DNA from: Parietaria judaica
Taxonomy: Eukaryota; Streptophyta; Magnoliopsida; Rosales; Urticaceae
Direction: 5' to 3'
Length of the DNA: 64,000 nucleotides
NCBI GenBank assembly: GCA_954871525.1
Contig: OX940864.1
Span: forward strand, 8,550,001-8,614,000
Shown here: piece after piece, positions 33,488-47,266 of the stretch
Numbering within the stretch: position 1 is the stretch's first letter
Layout: every line of letters starts with the position of its first letter
Made by a program: the position numbers and the translations under genes
Notes under the pieces: generated by a model
The model's input: the letters and a program-made list of their open reading frames with translations, nothing else
Databases searched by the model: none
Told to the model about the DNA's origin: nothing

Positions 33488-33518
33488 ACTAGTGGAAATG
33501 CACCGCGCGAAGCGCGGT
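33488..33518 (-). mobile_element. Helitron-like 3' terminus
   Basis: Read on minus, a hairpin with 7-bp stem ACCGCGC/GCGCGGT (33502-33518) is followed after 9 bases by CTAGT (33492-33488). A GC-rich hairpin 9-12 bases before CTRRT is the Helitron 3' signature. The body would extend to the right on plus. No 5' TC end or Rep/helicase was recognised, so only the end is called. Confidence 0.55.
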
Positions 33519-33935
33519 GACGACAAAATATCATTTAAAATTTTAATAAAAAATTTAATCAACTAAATTTTGTTATTGTGAATTATAAATGAAAGAACTA
33601 TATCATCAAACTTTACAAATTGCTTTATATTAGTTATATTTTAGTTTTTTTTTATTAATTATCATCAAATATATATTAAAAACTTTAAATATCCATTTAA
33701 AATTTGAAGAGCTTGTCAAAATATTAATAGGAAGATTGTTGAACACCCTCCATCAATAATATTAATTGTTTTTGGAAATTTTTAGGCTATGTTTATTAAT
33801 CCAATATATATATATATATATATTATTTAATTAAAAAAAAAAACTATATGATGCATATTTAATTTTTAACAACGATTTCGCAATCTATGTTAGACTCTTG
33901 AATGTTTTAGCCGCATATATAAATTGTTCTGTGCA

Positions 33936-33974
<39 letters not shown>

Positions 33975-34102
33975 ATTCGTGTAGTATAGGATATCGAAAA
34001 TGTTTTACACATATTCAACCACAAAGGAGAAGCATCATATTTCAAGCTCAATAGAATCCACCAAGACCATCAAAAATCAAAACAGAATCAGTGTGTATAC
34101 AG

Positions 34103-34133
<31 letters not shown>

Positions 34134-37100
34134 AAAATCTACAAAAATAGAAACCTGCATTTTAGAGTTTGATTTCAATTATTTCATCGTAATGGTGATA
34201 TATCAAAGTTGGGAATGTATAACAAATATATTTATTGTTGTTGAAAGTTGAGACTTTTGTGCTTCTAACTGCTTTGATGAAAATATTTTTTATCCAATAA
34301 AAAAACATTGATAATTTTGCTTTAAAAAAAAGTGTGAGTGCTTTAACATTTCTCTAAGAAATACCGCTTATAATTATTTTTCATTTGTGAAGTAAATTTA
34401 GTCAATATAAAAATGTATATTGTAATCAAAAGGTTTATCGGCATTAAAATCAATAACTGAAAGAGTTTAAAATAAAAAACTAATATTCCCCATAAAAGAG
34501 GCAAATATAAGTTCCATTCAATTTGATTTGGATGATTGGTCAATGCATAAAGTCGTGCATTAATATAGCAACAGTTAAATAAAAATTCATATTTGTTTAG
34601 AAACAATTTTTTAGTTGTCTACCTCTAAAAAACAATAATGAAAAAGTTTTTTTTTATTAATATTCATATGATTTTTAAAGATTCCTAATGAATTTTTTTT
34701 TATATAATATTTGACATTCCATTACTACGTACAAAAAATACGAATATATGGATTAAAATTTCTCAGCATTATCATTTTATCATTGTTATGTTCTTCTTAG
34801 TCAAATTCTACGAAATGAATATTGCAAAAGAAAAAATAAACACTTTAATTAATCAAAATAAAATAAATATTAAAAAATTTGAATGAAGAAATTGATGATA
34901 ACATTAAAGGAGAAGAATAAAAAAACTTTGCTTTCATACTCATTAGATACAAATGAATAGTGAACTAAACTAAACAGTTGGGCAAACAATTTTGATTCCA
35001 ATTTTAAACATATACTAATGGTATTGTTTTCCTCTATGCATTGTTAAAACTTAGAAGCTTAAAAATTGAAATGACTTTTGAAAAATTAATTGGCCGCCAT
35101 TAATTATACTTTTTTAATTATAACTTATAATTACATTGTTCGTATTCTAATATGCTATTTCAAAATTGTTTGGGATTATACTTATTAGTTTTAGAGTAAT
35201 ACTCTAGTTATAGTACATGTAAAGTACGATTTAAAATAATACAAAAAACCTAATTGGCTTTATTCGGACTACTTTATACAAATTTAGAAAACCGTACATA
35301 AACACATTGTTATTGTTTTGGTTTGTTCAATTTATATATTATAATCCTCATAACTTAATTTCGATGGACAACATGCGATCGTTTGAATTTTATAAAAACC
35401 CAAAAATCAATATTATTCAAGCAGAATATAATATTAAAAAAAGGTAAAGAATCACCGACTAATTATGTAATGAAAATCGAAATTACTAATTAAAATAAGT
35501 AGTATATATATACATATATAACTAATTAGAATAAGTATAGTATATATATACATATATACTGTCAACAGTACTAAACATCTTATACATGTACTAATTTACA
35601 TAATTTAGTATGTATACATGTACATATTTCTAAAATGCTAATCAACGTAAATATAGTATATAAAATCTATATACACGTACACTTGTCCAAGTCATGAGTT
35701 TCTCGAGTGGGAGCTATAATGGCGTGGTTTGTTTTCATCTCCACCGTGTATAGCTTCCCTAATTACCTCACTTGATGATTCACAATAACAAAAATATAAA
35801 AATCAAATTAATTAGATATTCATCATGCATAGTAAAGCTAGATGTTTCAATGAATAAAGGAATAAACAAATACAAAAAATGCATTCCGTACTCCATAACT
35901 TTGAAGAAAGCCTTCCTTGGTTACTCTATTTCTGATCCAAATAAAAAAAAAAATTGCAGAAGATAGAGACGTCCCATATTCTTATATCGTATATGTTCAA
36001 TGAAAAACCTCTAAAATACAAAATAAAAAAATGCATACTAATACTCCATAACCTTGAAGAAAGCCGTCCTTGCTAACTTTATTTCTGATCCAAATAAAAA
36101 GAATTGTGTAATACTAATACAGACACAACCCATATTCTTATATTCTATATATTTCAATGAAAAACTTCTATTTATAAGTTAGAAAAAATAGAATGAACAG
36201 TCATATTCATTGTGGCTTAATGCATCAAATTAATTTAGACTTTAAGAGTGGAAAAATGAAAAGTCTTAATACGTAATGAACAGCCAAACGTCACTTTATC
36301 GCATCCAATGTTTTGTGTGTATACATTTGCATGCACAGTTTATTTTGTTTAGTAAAAAAATAATCCATGTCCACTTTCTCATTCATAAATAACTGATGCA
36401 TTTCTTTATGGATTGTCAAAAGACCCTTAATAAATACGCAAGGCGATGGAAGAGCAATAGATACCGAATATTTTGAATAAAATAATGAATATTGTAGTTA
36501 AGTAGCATCAAATGCACTAGTTTAATGCATAATTTTATTTTTAAAAAAAATGTAAATTCTAGAGAAAATAGAATTCTCTATTCTTGATTTTTATGTTGCC
36601 ATACACTTGAGAGTTATGTATGATCTTAGAATCCTCTATTCTTGAATTATATAGTGCCACATCACCGTAGAGTTCTTCCTTTTACAATATAGAGATTACA
36701 AAGATTGAAGGGCAAAATAGTAATCTCATCTGTTGGTCGTCTTCGTCGGAAAGAGAAACGTTAATGGCGGAAACACCAAAATAGAGAGTTAGCTTATGGA
36801 AAATGCGTTGAGAGGGGGGGACCGTAAGGTTAGATAGGGAATATGATAGAGTCGCCGGAGAGCCGAGCTCCTGTAACACCGGTAAACTCCAGGGGGGCCA
36901 CGACCACCTTAGCATTGGCCGTGGATCCGTCCATGCGTGTGTCGATTTATACATATATTTATATATTTATGTTGGAGAATATTTATAAGACGCGAGATCG
37001 AAATTCAAACAACAAATACACGGGCATATTAATCAACTTGACTATTGAAAGTCTGGGACGGTTAAGTGGAAATCCATGTCAACAATTATTTTAAGATAAT

Positions 37101-37280
37101 GAATAATGATTATATGACAATATTAATTTGTATTTTTGTATTTTTATTATTATTATTATTATGAAATCTTTTTTATTAATTTTAATGAAATTTTAAATAT
37201 TCTCTTTCTAAGTATACAATTTTTTTTTTATCATATAATTCTTAACTTTGTAGTTTTCACTCTTTGCACCCCGAAACTTA
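33519..37280. other. AT-rich intergenic DNA, possible Helitron body and low-complexity tracts
   Basis: No gene is recognised. It includes TA runs (about 33803-33822, 33938-33970), a T run (about 34105-34128) and a 155-bp duplication (35858-36168). A small GC-richer patch at 36730-36950 has an open frame on minus without any recognisable domain. Confidence 0.5.
35858..36168. repeat. imperfect tandem duplication, about 155 bp
   Basis: 35858-36012 and 36013-36168 share CTCCATAACTTTGAAGAAAG, TTTCTGATCCAAATAAAAA, CCCATATTCTTATAT and TTCAATGAAAAAC in the same order. Mismatches are about 15-20% by eye. Confidence 0.75.
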
Positions 37281-37289
37281 TATTTTTAT

Positions 37290-37742
37290 GGGCTCTATAG
37301 CCATATAGCCAAACTAGAAAAACTATTTTGCAAAATAGCCAACCTTTTGATTAATATTGCCAAATAGCCAATCAACCACATTAATAAATCACGAAAGACC
37401 GTATTACCCTTGTATTAACGTGTATTAACTATTTAACGTGTATTAACTAAGTTTATTTGTTTAAAAATAAATTAAATTTTTGTTAAAATTTTAATCACGA
37501 TTTTTTATTTTTAAACAAATTAACTCAGTTAATACACGTTAATATAGATTTTCGGTAAACACAAGTAAATGTTCTTATTTTTAAGAAAAATTAACTTTGT
37601 TAATATGTTAAAAGGGTATTATAGGTATAAAATATGTTATTAAATAGCCACCTCATCAATTTGGCTATTTTGCAAAGAAAAAAGAAAGGTTGGCTATTTG
37701 GCTAATCAAACGTTTCAATTTGACTATTAAGAGTCATTTCTC
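37290..37742. mobile_element. MULE-like MITE (tagccaa type)
   Basis: The exact 9-bp direct repeat TATTTTTAT (37281-37289, 37743-37751) flanks a 453-bp segment. Its ends (GGCTCTATAGCC.. and ..AAGAGTCATTTCTC) and sub-ends (TTTTGCAAAATAGCCAACC and its inverse) are imperfect inverted repeats. The TSD is AT-rich, so chance similarity is possible. Confidence 0.6.
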
Positions 37743-37751
37743 TATTTTTAT

Positions 37752-38122
37752 TTATATTTGATCTCTGAAGTGTATCATGTCAAACTTATTATCTTTATTA
37801 AGATCACCGTTTTATGTAAAAGGAGACATCCAAAATTTCAGAGTATATAGTAATTCAAGTAATCAAACGGAAATTGCAATTTAGCCACAAAATAAGAGGT
37901 TAATTAAAAACCGGCACGCCGTTACAACGCATGATTAGGCAAACAAAAAACACTGCCTAAAACACAACCAAAAGATTAGTATAAAGTAGCTTACATTTTT
38001 TTTTCCTTAATCAAATCATCCAAGACACACAAATGCATACATTTTTCTCAAAAAAAAAAAAAAAAAAACACACCACCTGATTGTACACTCACATTTGTAA
38101 AAACTGTTTGTTAGATTTACTT
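37752..38122. other. 3' flank of the SCAB1-like gene
   Basis: AT-rich, with an A run at about 38050-38068. It probably includes the 3' UTR. No other feature is seen. Confidence 0.5.
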
Positions 38123-41100
38123 TTATACTTGATCATCTGGCCCAGCAAGCATGACCTGTAATAAAATAAAATAAATTAAGAAACATTTCAAATATTTATC
38201 TTTCAGGGAGAGAAATATATTATCAATAACAACGCAAAGCGGAAAAGCGTAAGAAGTGGTACTTACGTTGCAATCTAGAGCGTATTTCCGGGCAAGAGTT
38301 ATGGCTGCATTTCTGTCTCTCTCGGATTCAAATTTAAGAACAAACGAGAGGCCTTTCCTCGCTTGCCAATACAACGACTTTGCTGCAGTGTTACTGTCGC
38401 CTCTATAGCCGCATAGCTAGATACAATTATGGAGAAAAATGCGAGATTATTCTATGTTTAAGAAGAGTAATCTAAAGCAGTGAACTTGTTATATTGTCAC
38501 AGTTTCACTGCAGAATTTGTATACTGTAGAAATCGTAATTGACGGGTTTCTGTCAATTATCGTGTTTCATGATAAATATAGATTTTATAGCAATGTTATC
38601 TAAAACAGGTTTCAAATACAACTGAATTATTTATGTTTCAAAATTTATGTTTTAATATGCTTTAGCTACTATGCTTGTGAAGTGCGAGGTTTGGAAGTGA
38701 AACCAAGGCTTCCGTTTTGAGATCGAGATCCCGGGTCATCAAATAATATAGAAAAATCAAATAAATTAATTACCTGCATTGAAGAGGAATAAATCTCTCT
38801 AGCCTTTGTAATCCATCCTCTGCAAAGCTTAGTTCTCGACTTTCCGACGTGGAACACGTGATTGGAATTCGATGAGTAGTCTTGTCCGTTCATTTCGGAA
38901 ATAACTACCTACGAAAACCAACAAATGGTGCGATTAACAAAGATCCCAAATATAAATATTCAAAGAACTATGATTAATTCAATCAATTATTTTCTTGTCC
39001 GCAATATAATCAAGCTTCTCGAGAATTGCATGAAATCCGAGGCTTGAGATAATATTCTCTTGAAGAAACAACTGAACCATGCGTAATAATATTAATATAA
39101 TTTGTAATGATATGTATACGAGGATATGGCTCAGAAGTATATTAACAATATGAACATAGCTTATTATTGTATAATGTTTTGAGTATATCTTTTTATCATT
39201 ATTTATAAGCCATCGGTGATGACCCGATTCGATCTAAAAACGCAAACTCCACCCACCTTCGACAAAGATTAAGTTTTCGCTAATGTTTTTTGGCTACTAA
39301 TACCCAAAACCATAAAACACGTGCAAAGATAATTAAATTACTAACACAACATGTTCAAATCTAAGAAACCTATTGACACAATTCATTAACGTAATAAGCA
39401 TAATTAATCTATGAATAATGTACATACTACGAAGTACGAACGTAAGAAGTTATAGTGAGATCTTACATTAAAGTCGGAATTTGACTTTTTCAAGAGTGTC
39501 TCCACATGACTCACAAGTCCTGCCACTGTAAATAGTAAACTGCACACATTATATTATGTAATTATAAGCATAAATCTAGGAGCCAAAATTAACACACTGA
39601 ATGACTAACTGGGATCAACCGGCCCCGGAGTCATCACGGCGACTTTCTGACCATTCATAATAATGTCAGCTTGTAATATTCGTCCAACATCTAAGGGCTC
39701 CGTTGCGTAAACTGGCTTATCGGCACCTGATGAAGAAAAACTAGGCTAATTAGTTTAAGAACCAGAGGGTTATTTGTGTAAATACCCATAATTTGGTAGA
39801 GTACAAATACCCTTTTGATCTCAATATTTTGATAAAATCCCCCCTGGTGTATTGTTTGGTGCGCATTTACCCCTCTTCCATTGAATTTAACAGAATCAGC
39901 AGCATATACCCATTTTTAAGAACTAGGATAATTTTTTTGTTCTATAAATATATTGTGACAAATGTATTAGGGTAAAAATGACAAAAATACCCCTAAATAT
40001 GCATATGCTGCTAATTCCTACAAATCAACGCAACAAAACAGAGCCGTAAATTTGCACCAAGCCAAGAGATCTAGGGTGTTTTTTCCTCACTTCCGGACCA
40101 GATCGATGTGTATTTGTGGGGAAAAAAAACGAATAAAAGAACTAAGATGCTATAAAGCCAAGAAATATTGTTGGTTCCTTATGTAGAACAATTAAATTAA
40201 ATGTAGGAGTGCATGCCTGAAATAGCCTCATCCCGACTGCACTCTAGTGACACGCGATACCACTGGAATGAACATTTCGAGAGTGGTAGTGCATCTTCTG
40301 AGCAAACGCGGATCCGAAGACACGAGCCTAGTATTGCCGGACCATCTAAACAATATAACCGGGTTTTGTTCTCCTCGGCTCTCTTGCTTATCGCCAGCTG
40401 CCAATATCAATAGATAATTTCCAAAATAAATTGCGGTGTTCCCAAATCATGAAATGCAATAATGTACTTAATAGTGAGTATATGTTGTAAAATGCACAGC
40501 GTCCAGTATCCACCAGGAATATTGCAATAAAATACATAAGTTTATTCCAATTATCCAAGTTCTGTAATCATACGCTCGGTTTTTTGCCGTGTTAAATTAA
40601 ACCATGAGTTAATCAACTTAAACGGATAATGTCACTTTTCTAGGTAAATTTTTTAATTGTACAAATTCTATTTGGATTAAGAATCTCTAAATATTACATT
40701 TGCTTAAAGTCTGCATGCTCGTTAATATACGATACTGACCTCTTTCTGAAGCTTGAGTGAAAATAAGAATTTCTCTCTAATTTGAGTTCGCAATGCACGG
40801 AGTTCGTGTTCCATCTCCATCACCTACAAAAACAATTAGAACATTACATGTTTTAGCATGCACGATCGCTAAGAATGTTACCGAGAAAACAACACAATTT
40901 TATTAGTTCTGATTACTAAAGAATATAATCAAGAAGTTAAATAAACCTTGAATGGCTGGTGCAACAGTTTAATTCGTCGAGCCTCTTGAACCTCCTCCAG
41001 TAGTCCATCAACGTCCTGTAATTAAAATTAAAATTAAAATGCAGTAAATAAAATCCGTTACACCTAAACAATTTGGATCCAGAAATACTGGTTCCATTTT

Positions 41101-42794
41101 ATTTTGGATACTGTATATAGTTATTTATATACATAGTATCTGAAATCTGAGCCGTTGGATAGTAATAATCAATTACGAAATAATAAGGAAATCAAAATTA
41201 CATTTCAACATTAACTTACAGGAGATTCATGTTTATTAGCTTCCGTAATCTTTTCTTGTTCTTCGAGTGCTTCTCCAATCCTCTGAACGACAGACCGAGC
41301 ACTTTCAATTTCCGCACAAGCAAAAGACTTCTCTTGGCTGACCAACTTTTTCGCATCTTCGGACGCCTGTCGGCACAATTTAATGCAACATTAACAAAAC
41401 TACAAAATTACTATTATCAATATGTTCTGTTTTTTCTTTTTAACCAATTTAATTGCTCATATTGAAGGTGAAATGTCGATAGGAATCGAACCTGTTTAAG
41501 AAAGTTGGCGAGCTTTTTAACTTCGAATTTTTCTTGAATCAACTCTCCCTCGTTTTGAGTCAATTTCACAGCTAAAGCTTCCACCTACACAGAGATAATT
41601 AAGTGTATATTAGTCATATTTAGCATAAATAAATACAAACACAAACTTGCCAAGGAGTATCGCGTGATTCTAATTAATGTTAGATTTTTTTTATTATTGT
41701 ACGAAATTTCGATACAAATTTGGTGAGAGTATGCAGCTAGATATACACAAGTGAATGTGACGAGAGTGTTAGCTATGAAAATAAAGAGAAAACATGCATT
41801 GAATCTGATTTTAAGTATAAATGCTAATTATATAAAATGTCCTGTCGGCCCGATCCATCTGCTTCCACCAAAGAGCAGCAAAATATCAAATAAAATAATG
41901 TCGCACCACGAGGCTACAGGATGGGTCGAGCCAAGAAAATAGACTTGGGTCACAAACTCTATCATAGAGAAAGGTGTTGATCATTTGGTTTAATTTGCAA
42001 GGAAATAATAAATTATTTGAAAAAATAAAAAATGCCAAGAAAGACCAACCATGGAGATAGCTTTCTCCACATCCTCTCTATTGCGGCCCGCCATGCAGCC
42101 CCGGATAAACTCCAGCGCGTCTCGGAGCTTCTTTAGAAGCACGTGTCCCTCTAATGACGCCACTTCTCTTAGTTTGGCCTGAATTTAATAAAAAAACCGC
42201 AAATTCTTAAATTACCACTCGGTTCCATAAAAAAATCGACCCTTCTTTTGAAAATCTAAAGGAAAAAGTAACCAAGATTAGTAGATGTAATTCAAGACAA
42301 GCACCCCTCAATTTTTTCTATGGTGCATTTTGCCCGCTGAATCTTTATTACGGTGCAATGTGCTGCTTAAATTTCTTTTTCAGTGCAAAATACCAGACAA
42401 CAAATGAGAATTCAGCGGGCAAAGTGCATACAAAACGAAAGTTCTTTGGATAAAATGCAATAATACAAAAATAAAGAGGCAAATGCACCCACAAGTCAGA
42501 ATTGTTGCTACTAAAAATAGGTACCTCTTCCGACAATTTAGCCGCATTCGTCAAGTTCTTGTCAAATTTGCAGGCCAAGTCCCGAACGGAGACACGCTTG
42601 TGCTGATCCGCCAGCTGAGTAGTTTCCAGCTCGATAATCGCCATTAAAGAAGGGGTACTTTTGTCCACTTTTGGTTGCTCCTGAATCTGATTATCTGCTC
42701 CTAATCTGTACTTAGGAAAGTGATCAGAGACGAAGCTCACGTCCGCCGATACCATTGGAATCGCCTCTTCGGCTGTCGGGCTCACCTTCGTCAT
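38123..42794 (-). CDS. SCAB1: SCAB1-like actin-binding protein, twelve coding exons, intact
   Basis: The coding exons are 42525-42794, 42050-42178, 41492-41584, 41220-41366, 40947-41015, 40740-40823, 40217-40397, 39610-39726, 39467-39525, 38774-38908, 38267-38416 and 38123-38155. They total 488 residues, against about 496 for Arabidopsis SCAB1. The N-terminus (PMVSADVSFVSDHFPKYRLG) and LADQHKRVSVRDLACKF mark the actin-binding domain. Exons 2-6 form the coiled coil (EEVQEARRIKLLHQP). Later exons give the fused Ig-PH region (SDHFP is not repeated; VFHVGKSRTKLCRG and LYWQARKGLSF are its landmarks). SCAB1 binds, bundles and stabilises F-actin in the cytoplasm and is needed for normal stomatal closure. 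All junctions are in phase. The donor at 40216-40215 is GC (TCAG|GCATGC), a rare GC-AG intron. Recognition rests on sequence memory of the family. Confidence 0.93.
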
Positions 42795-43560
42795 CGTCTC
42801 CGATTACCGGTTTTCCCTGTTCAAGTATAAAAAATGGAATTAATTACATTTCCACTGACATGGATCACACATCAGAGACCAGAGATTAAGAATTAAAACA
42901 GAAAATGTGGAAGTTTAAAAACATTGGTCTAAAATCAAGTAAATTATGTGAAGTCTGGATATGCTCATGAATTTTAATAATATATCCCACTTTCAAAATC
43001 TATACATACACAACTATAATGTGATATACACAACACATTTTTTAATTAAAAAAAAAAACACATTTTTTCTTCTTCCAAATACAAAATCATCATGTGAATT
43101 ACTGAACTCACATCAAAATCTAATATGAGAGAAATCTTATAGGGGTAAAAATGCCATTTTTGTAGACCAAAAAAGAAAAGGAAAAAAATTAGGAGAAATT
43201 ACATGCAGAAAATTACATCAAGTGCCCAGAACAAATATTCAAGCGAAGAACAAAAATAAAAAAAAGGAAATGAAATGAAAATGAAAATATTACTTAATAA
43301 AAGCTTCAAACTTTGAAGCATAAAGCAAATCACACAAAACCCATTAAAAAAAAACTTGAAAAAAATATTTGCACTTACAAATTGTTATGAGACAGTGTTA
43401 GAGCATAAAACTTGAGCAAGTCTGTTAATGTTGGTCCATGGCAAGAGAGAGAGAGAGATTCTTCGTCCAAGAGAGGAGAGAGGAAGAAGAAGAAGAAGAA
43501 GAAGAAGAAGAATCTAAAAGCTATGGTTTTGCATTTGCTTTGCTTTATCAAAAGGATTTA
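42795..43560 (-). promoter_or_regulatory. 5' UTR and leader intron of the SCAB1-like gene
   Basis: A leader intron is likely between donor GTAAGTGC at 43378 and acceptor AACAG at 42817. This leaves 21 untranslated bases before the ATG and a non-coding first exon upstream from 43379. That exon holds (GAGA)n at about 43445-43460 and (GAA)n at about 43484-43511 on plus, that is CT-rich on the sense strand, as is common in plant 5' UTRs. The transcription start is not defined. Confidence 0.6.
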
Positions 43561-44587
43561 ACAACCTAAAAATAACAGAAAAAAATAAATAAAAAAGAAA
43601 AATGGCAAAAGAAAAATAAAGAGGAAAAGCTCCTGGGTCTGTGTTTTGTGATTGTTTTAGTGTCCCTGACCTCGCTGTCCCCTCATCAAACACCTTGAAT
43701 GTATAATATATATATATATATAATTATATATACATATACAAATATATATATATATATATAATTATATATACATATACAAATATATATAGATGTAGATGTA
43801 TATTATTATTATTAAGTTCATAAGATATCATGATTTTAGGCCATTCTATTCTATGTAGGGTTGGCAGAATTATGGGCGTAGAGAACCTCCGTATCTATAC
43901 AACACACTTTAAGCATTCATTTAAATTTTTATACACACATATTAATAACATATATATTTTTAAACTTTTATACACACACACACAATTAAGCATTCATTCA
44001 TTATTTAATAAAACCATGACAATGGTATCTTTTATTTATATACCTCCCCCGATCTTAATTCCTGGTTCCGTCACATTATATATTTATATAATAACATATC
44101 TATTCAATATTATAATTAATCATAATACTTGAATATAATATGAAATTTTAAATTCTTTAGGAGGGGTTTTAGTTCTTAATTTTTGAAATCCCCCATCTAG
44201 AACTTGAAATTTCCGAGGAGAAATCGAATCGAAGATATTGTAGTTGGTATTCTCCTAACTAAATTGTAGTCCTCAATTTGAAATGGACTATTCGGAACAA
44301 TTCGTAAATAAAGAGTACGGGATGAATTTGTATAAAAAAATATCCTATTTGGAAAATTTGGTTAAATGACGCCTTAGGTGTTAAATGTCCGATAATGAGA
44401 TTAAATAATTAATTTTAAAACATAATAATGAATTAATATATTTAAAAAAAATGTCAATCGCAATGTAAGTTAAATAATATAGATGCCATTCAAAATAAAA
44501 CTAAAATAATATATATTATAAAATTTAATTGTAAAAAAAAAGAAAAGAATTTATAACAAAAAAAAAACCCTAAACGAAGATAAGCAA

Positions 44588-44629
<42 letters not shown>

Positions 44630-45646
44630 CATATTATTTGATAGGTAAAGTTAGATAATTATAGTGTCGTCAATTAAAGAAAAAAACTAAACCGAGGAAG
44701 CGAATACGACTGAAAAAGAAAAAAAAAAAAAACGAGATAAATGAAAAGCTGCCGCGAATATTGCCACGCGCTAGGCGACGTGGGTCCCACCTCGTGGTTG
44801 GCACAGTGCACTGACTGCGTCTGCGCGTGGCTCGGACTGCGAGTGGGAAATGGGATTGGTCTCTGTGGGTCCCACCTCTTCTCTGATATCTCCGTCCGCA
44901 TGGATAAAACTCAGTTTGTCGGACATGGGTGTTTTCGTCACTCAGCGTATCTTTTTCATTATTTATTTATTTATTTATTTATTTTTCCCCTTTTTTTATT
45001 ATGTAAATAAAAATAATAATTTTAGTAGTATTCAATATTCATACACGTGACGTATGCATGAAAAGTCATTACGTATGTATTTAATTATCTACGTTTTGCA
45101 CCTTCGCGTGCTTGAGTAAGAACTAAGAAAGTTCAACCATTATTACAAGTTAATAGCAGCAATATTTGATATTTATTTTAATATTATATCCATTTTATTT
45201 CATTGTCTTTTTTCTTTCTTTCTAGAATTTTGTATTCAATCAATTTTATTAAATTTTGGATGTATTGTTAAATTTTACACCCCAACAATTTTCTTGTTTT
45301 TTTTAATTATTATTATTATTATTAGTGACGGACTCATGCTTTGAATTTCAAAATCGCAACTAGACTACGAGATATGAATCGCAGCCTGCAATGTCTGGCG
45401 TTTAACTTGTTCGTGGGAAGGCCATGTTCAGGGTTGGCTCGGACACGGGTTGCCCGGGACATTAGGGCCGGAGGGGGATATTAGATATATATGAAGTTAA
45501 TTATTATTAAGGTAGCAAAGACATTTACTATTATCACAAAGAACGCATATTTTTGAGCTTGCTGTATTATGCTCACACGAGTCACAATCTAAAGAGCCTA
45601 TTTCCAAGAATCAAAACAAATTCTACTTGCTGATTGAAACTTGAAA

Positions 45647-45691
<45 letters not shown>

Positions 45692-47257
45692 GTATATAGC
45701 ATTAAGAAGCTAACATGGACCCAAATAAAAACATCGAAATCTGCACAGAACGAGTAAAGCCACGTAGTGTGTCACTGTCACTGGCTATAATATACGACCA
45801 GTCAATTTCAGCCAATTTAACTTCCTTCTTCACATCAATGTCGCTTGAAAAATAATGAACAAGTAATAATCAACAAACACATTATTAATCAGAATATATA
45901 AAAAGGACAAAATGATAAAAGTGATTGATTTGATCATATAAACCTCATATTTAGTTCCTCTTTTTAATCTTCATTAAAAACGATTAAGAGGAGATTAAAA
46001 GAAATTGAAAATTTTAAAATTATAAAACATTTAAAACTCTTTTTCAATATTTAATTTTCAAGTTGATCTTCTAATCAATCAAGGTCGGTACGTAACAGAA
46101 AATACTTCCGAGTAGAACTCGACTAATTTTATTATCTTTGTAGGTTCAAAAGATAATTTGATCTCTTTCGTTAATTAATACTATTTTATTCTTGTTATCG
46201 GAAACATTTTAAAGTAATTATGTAAGACCAATTATCATACTTAAGCGTGCAAATGAAATAATCAAGCTTATGTTAACGTAATTTTCTATGGTGAACTATT
46301 TATATTAGGTTTTACAAAGACTGGTTCTGACAAATTTATATTATATATATATATATATAGTGATGGTTAATAAACTATAAAATTGTCACGTATCAATTAT
46401 TCATTGATGTGGTCCTATACTATACTAGTGCATGCATTTAGTAGGGGCCAGAAGAAAAGGCATAACCCTAACGAAAAGAGTACCAAAGAATCCAAGTATC
46501 ATAATTCAAAGCCTTTGAAATAATACAATATCAATACATACATATATATTGATAAATGGTTTTACTGTTTATGTGTATAAATACGTGTATATTGTAATAT
46601 GTATGAGGGAAAAAGTGTCACGGTCAAAAGCCCTGACATATTTTAGTGTCGCTAAAATTTGTCGGATAGTTTTTTTTTTTTTTTGGTAAAGATATTTTGA
46701 AGATGAATATTATGATTAAACTTTGGTATTAGACGTGACAACTGACAAGCGGAGCAGATTAAACTCAAGCTAGGAATAAAGAATCTCTAATATTGATGTT
46801 AGGAATTAGGAACACATCCGAGGATATTAGATTTAAATTTTGTTACAAATTATATTGGGATATTATATTTAAATTTTAATGATATTAGGAGGAATTTAGC
46901 TGACATTTAGAAGAATTTACATTAAAAAAAAGTACTGATAAATCAACACTAATATGAAAAAAAAAATACTTTAATTATCACAAAAATTTACTTAGCCTAG
47001 AGCTTTATTAAAATACGACAAACTCAGGGCTATCCTGACTATCATGAATAATTAATTAAAAAAAAAACAACTGAGAGATTATTTAATTTAATTTACGTTG
47101 GAGTTCTGATTGTGATCCAGTATTGTTTTGGTGACTCGAATGGTTAATTTTGTGGTACGACAAAAGTTTATTGACTACGTCGAGGAACTATGGTGGAAGT
47201 GAAAGACACGGATCAATAGGTCTTCTTTGTTTGCTTATAAGAAAGAAAGAGAGATAT
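43561..47257. other. intergenic DNA with microsatellites
   Basis: No gene is recognised. It holds a duplicated block of TATATATA..CATATACAAATATATA (43705-43790), (AT)n at 44590-44626, (TTTA)n at about 44960-44985 and (AT)n at 45651-45688. A GC-richer patch at 44740-44930 carries the TCP-like sites. The rest is AT-rich. Confidence 0.55.
44780..44875. promoter_or_regulatory. pair of TCP-type binding palindromes
   Basis: GTGGGTCCCAC occurs at 44780-44790 and 44865-44875, 85 bp apart. It fits the GTGGGNCCCAC consensus bound by TCP transcription factors. The pair lies about 1.2-1.3 kb upstream of the SCAB1-like 5' end in a GC-rich island. Any link to that gene is inference. Confidence 0.5.
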
Positions 47258-47266
47258 TATGTTCTA

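Noticed and set aside
36682..36954. 90-codon minus-strand frame in a GC-richer patch
   Set aside because: No domain or splice support was seen. It could be a decayed gene piece, but I cannot support it.
43830..44132. 100-codon plus-strand frame
   Set aside because: It is AT-rich, Tyr/Ile/His-biased sequence over microsatellite-like DNA.
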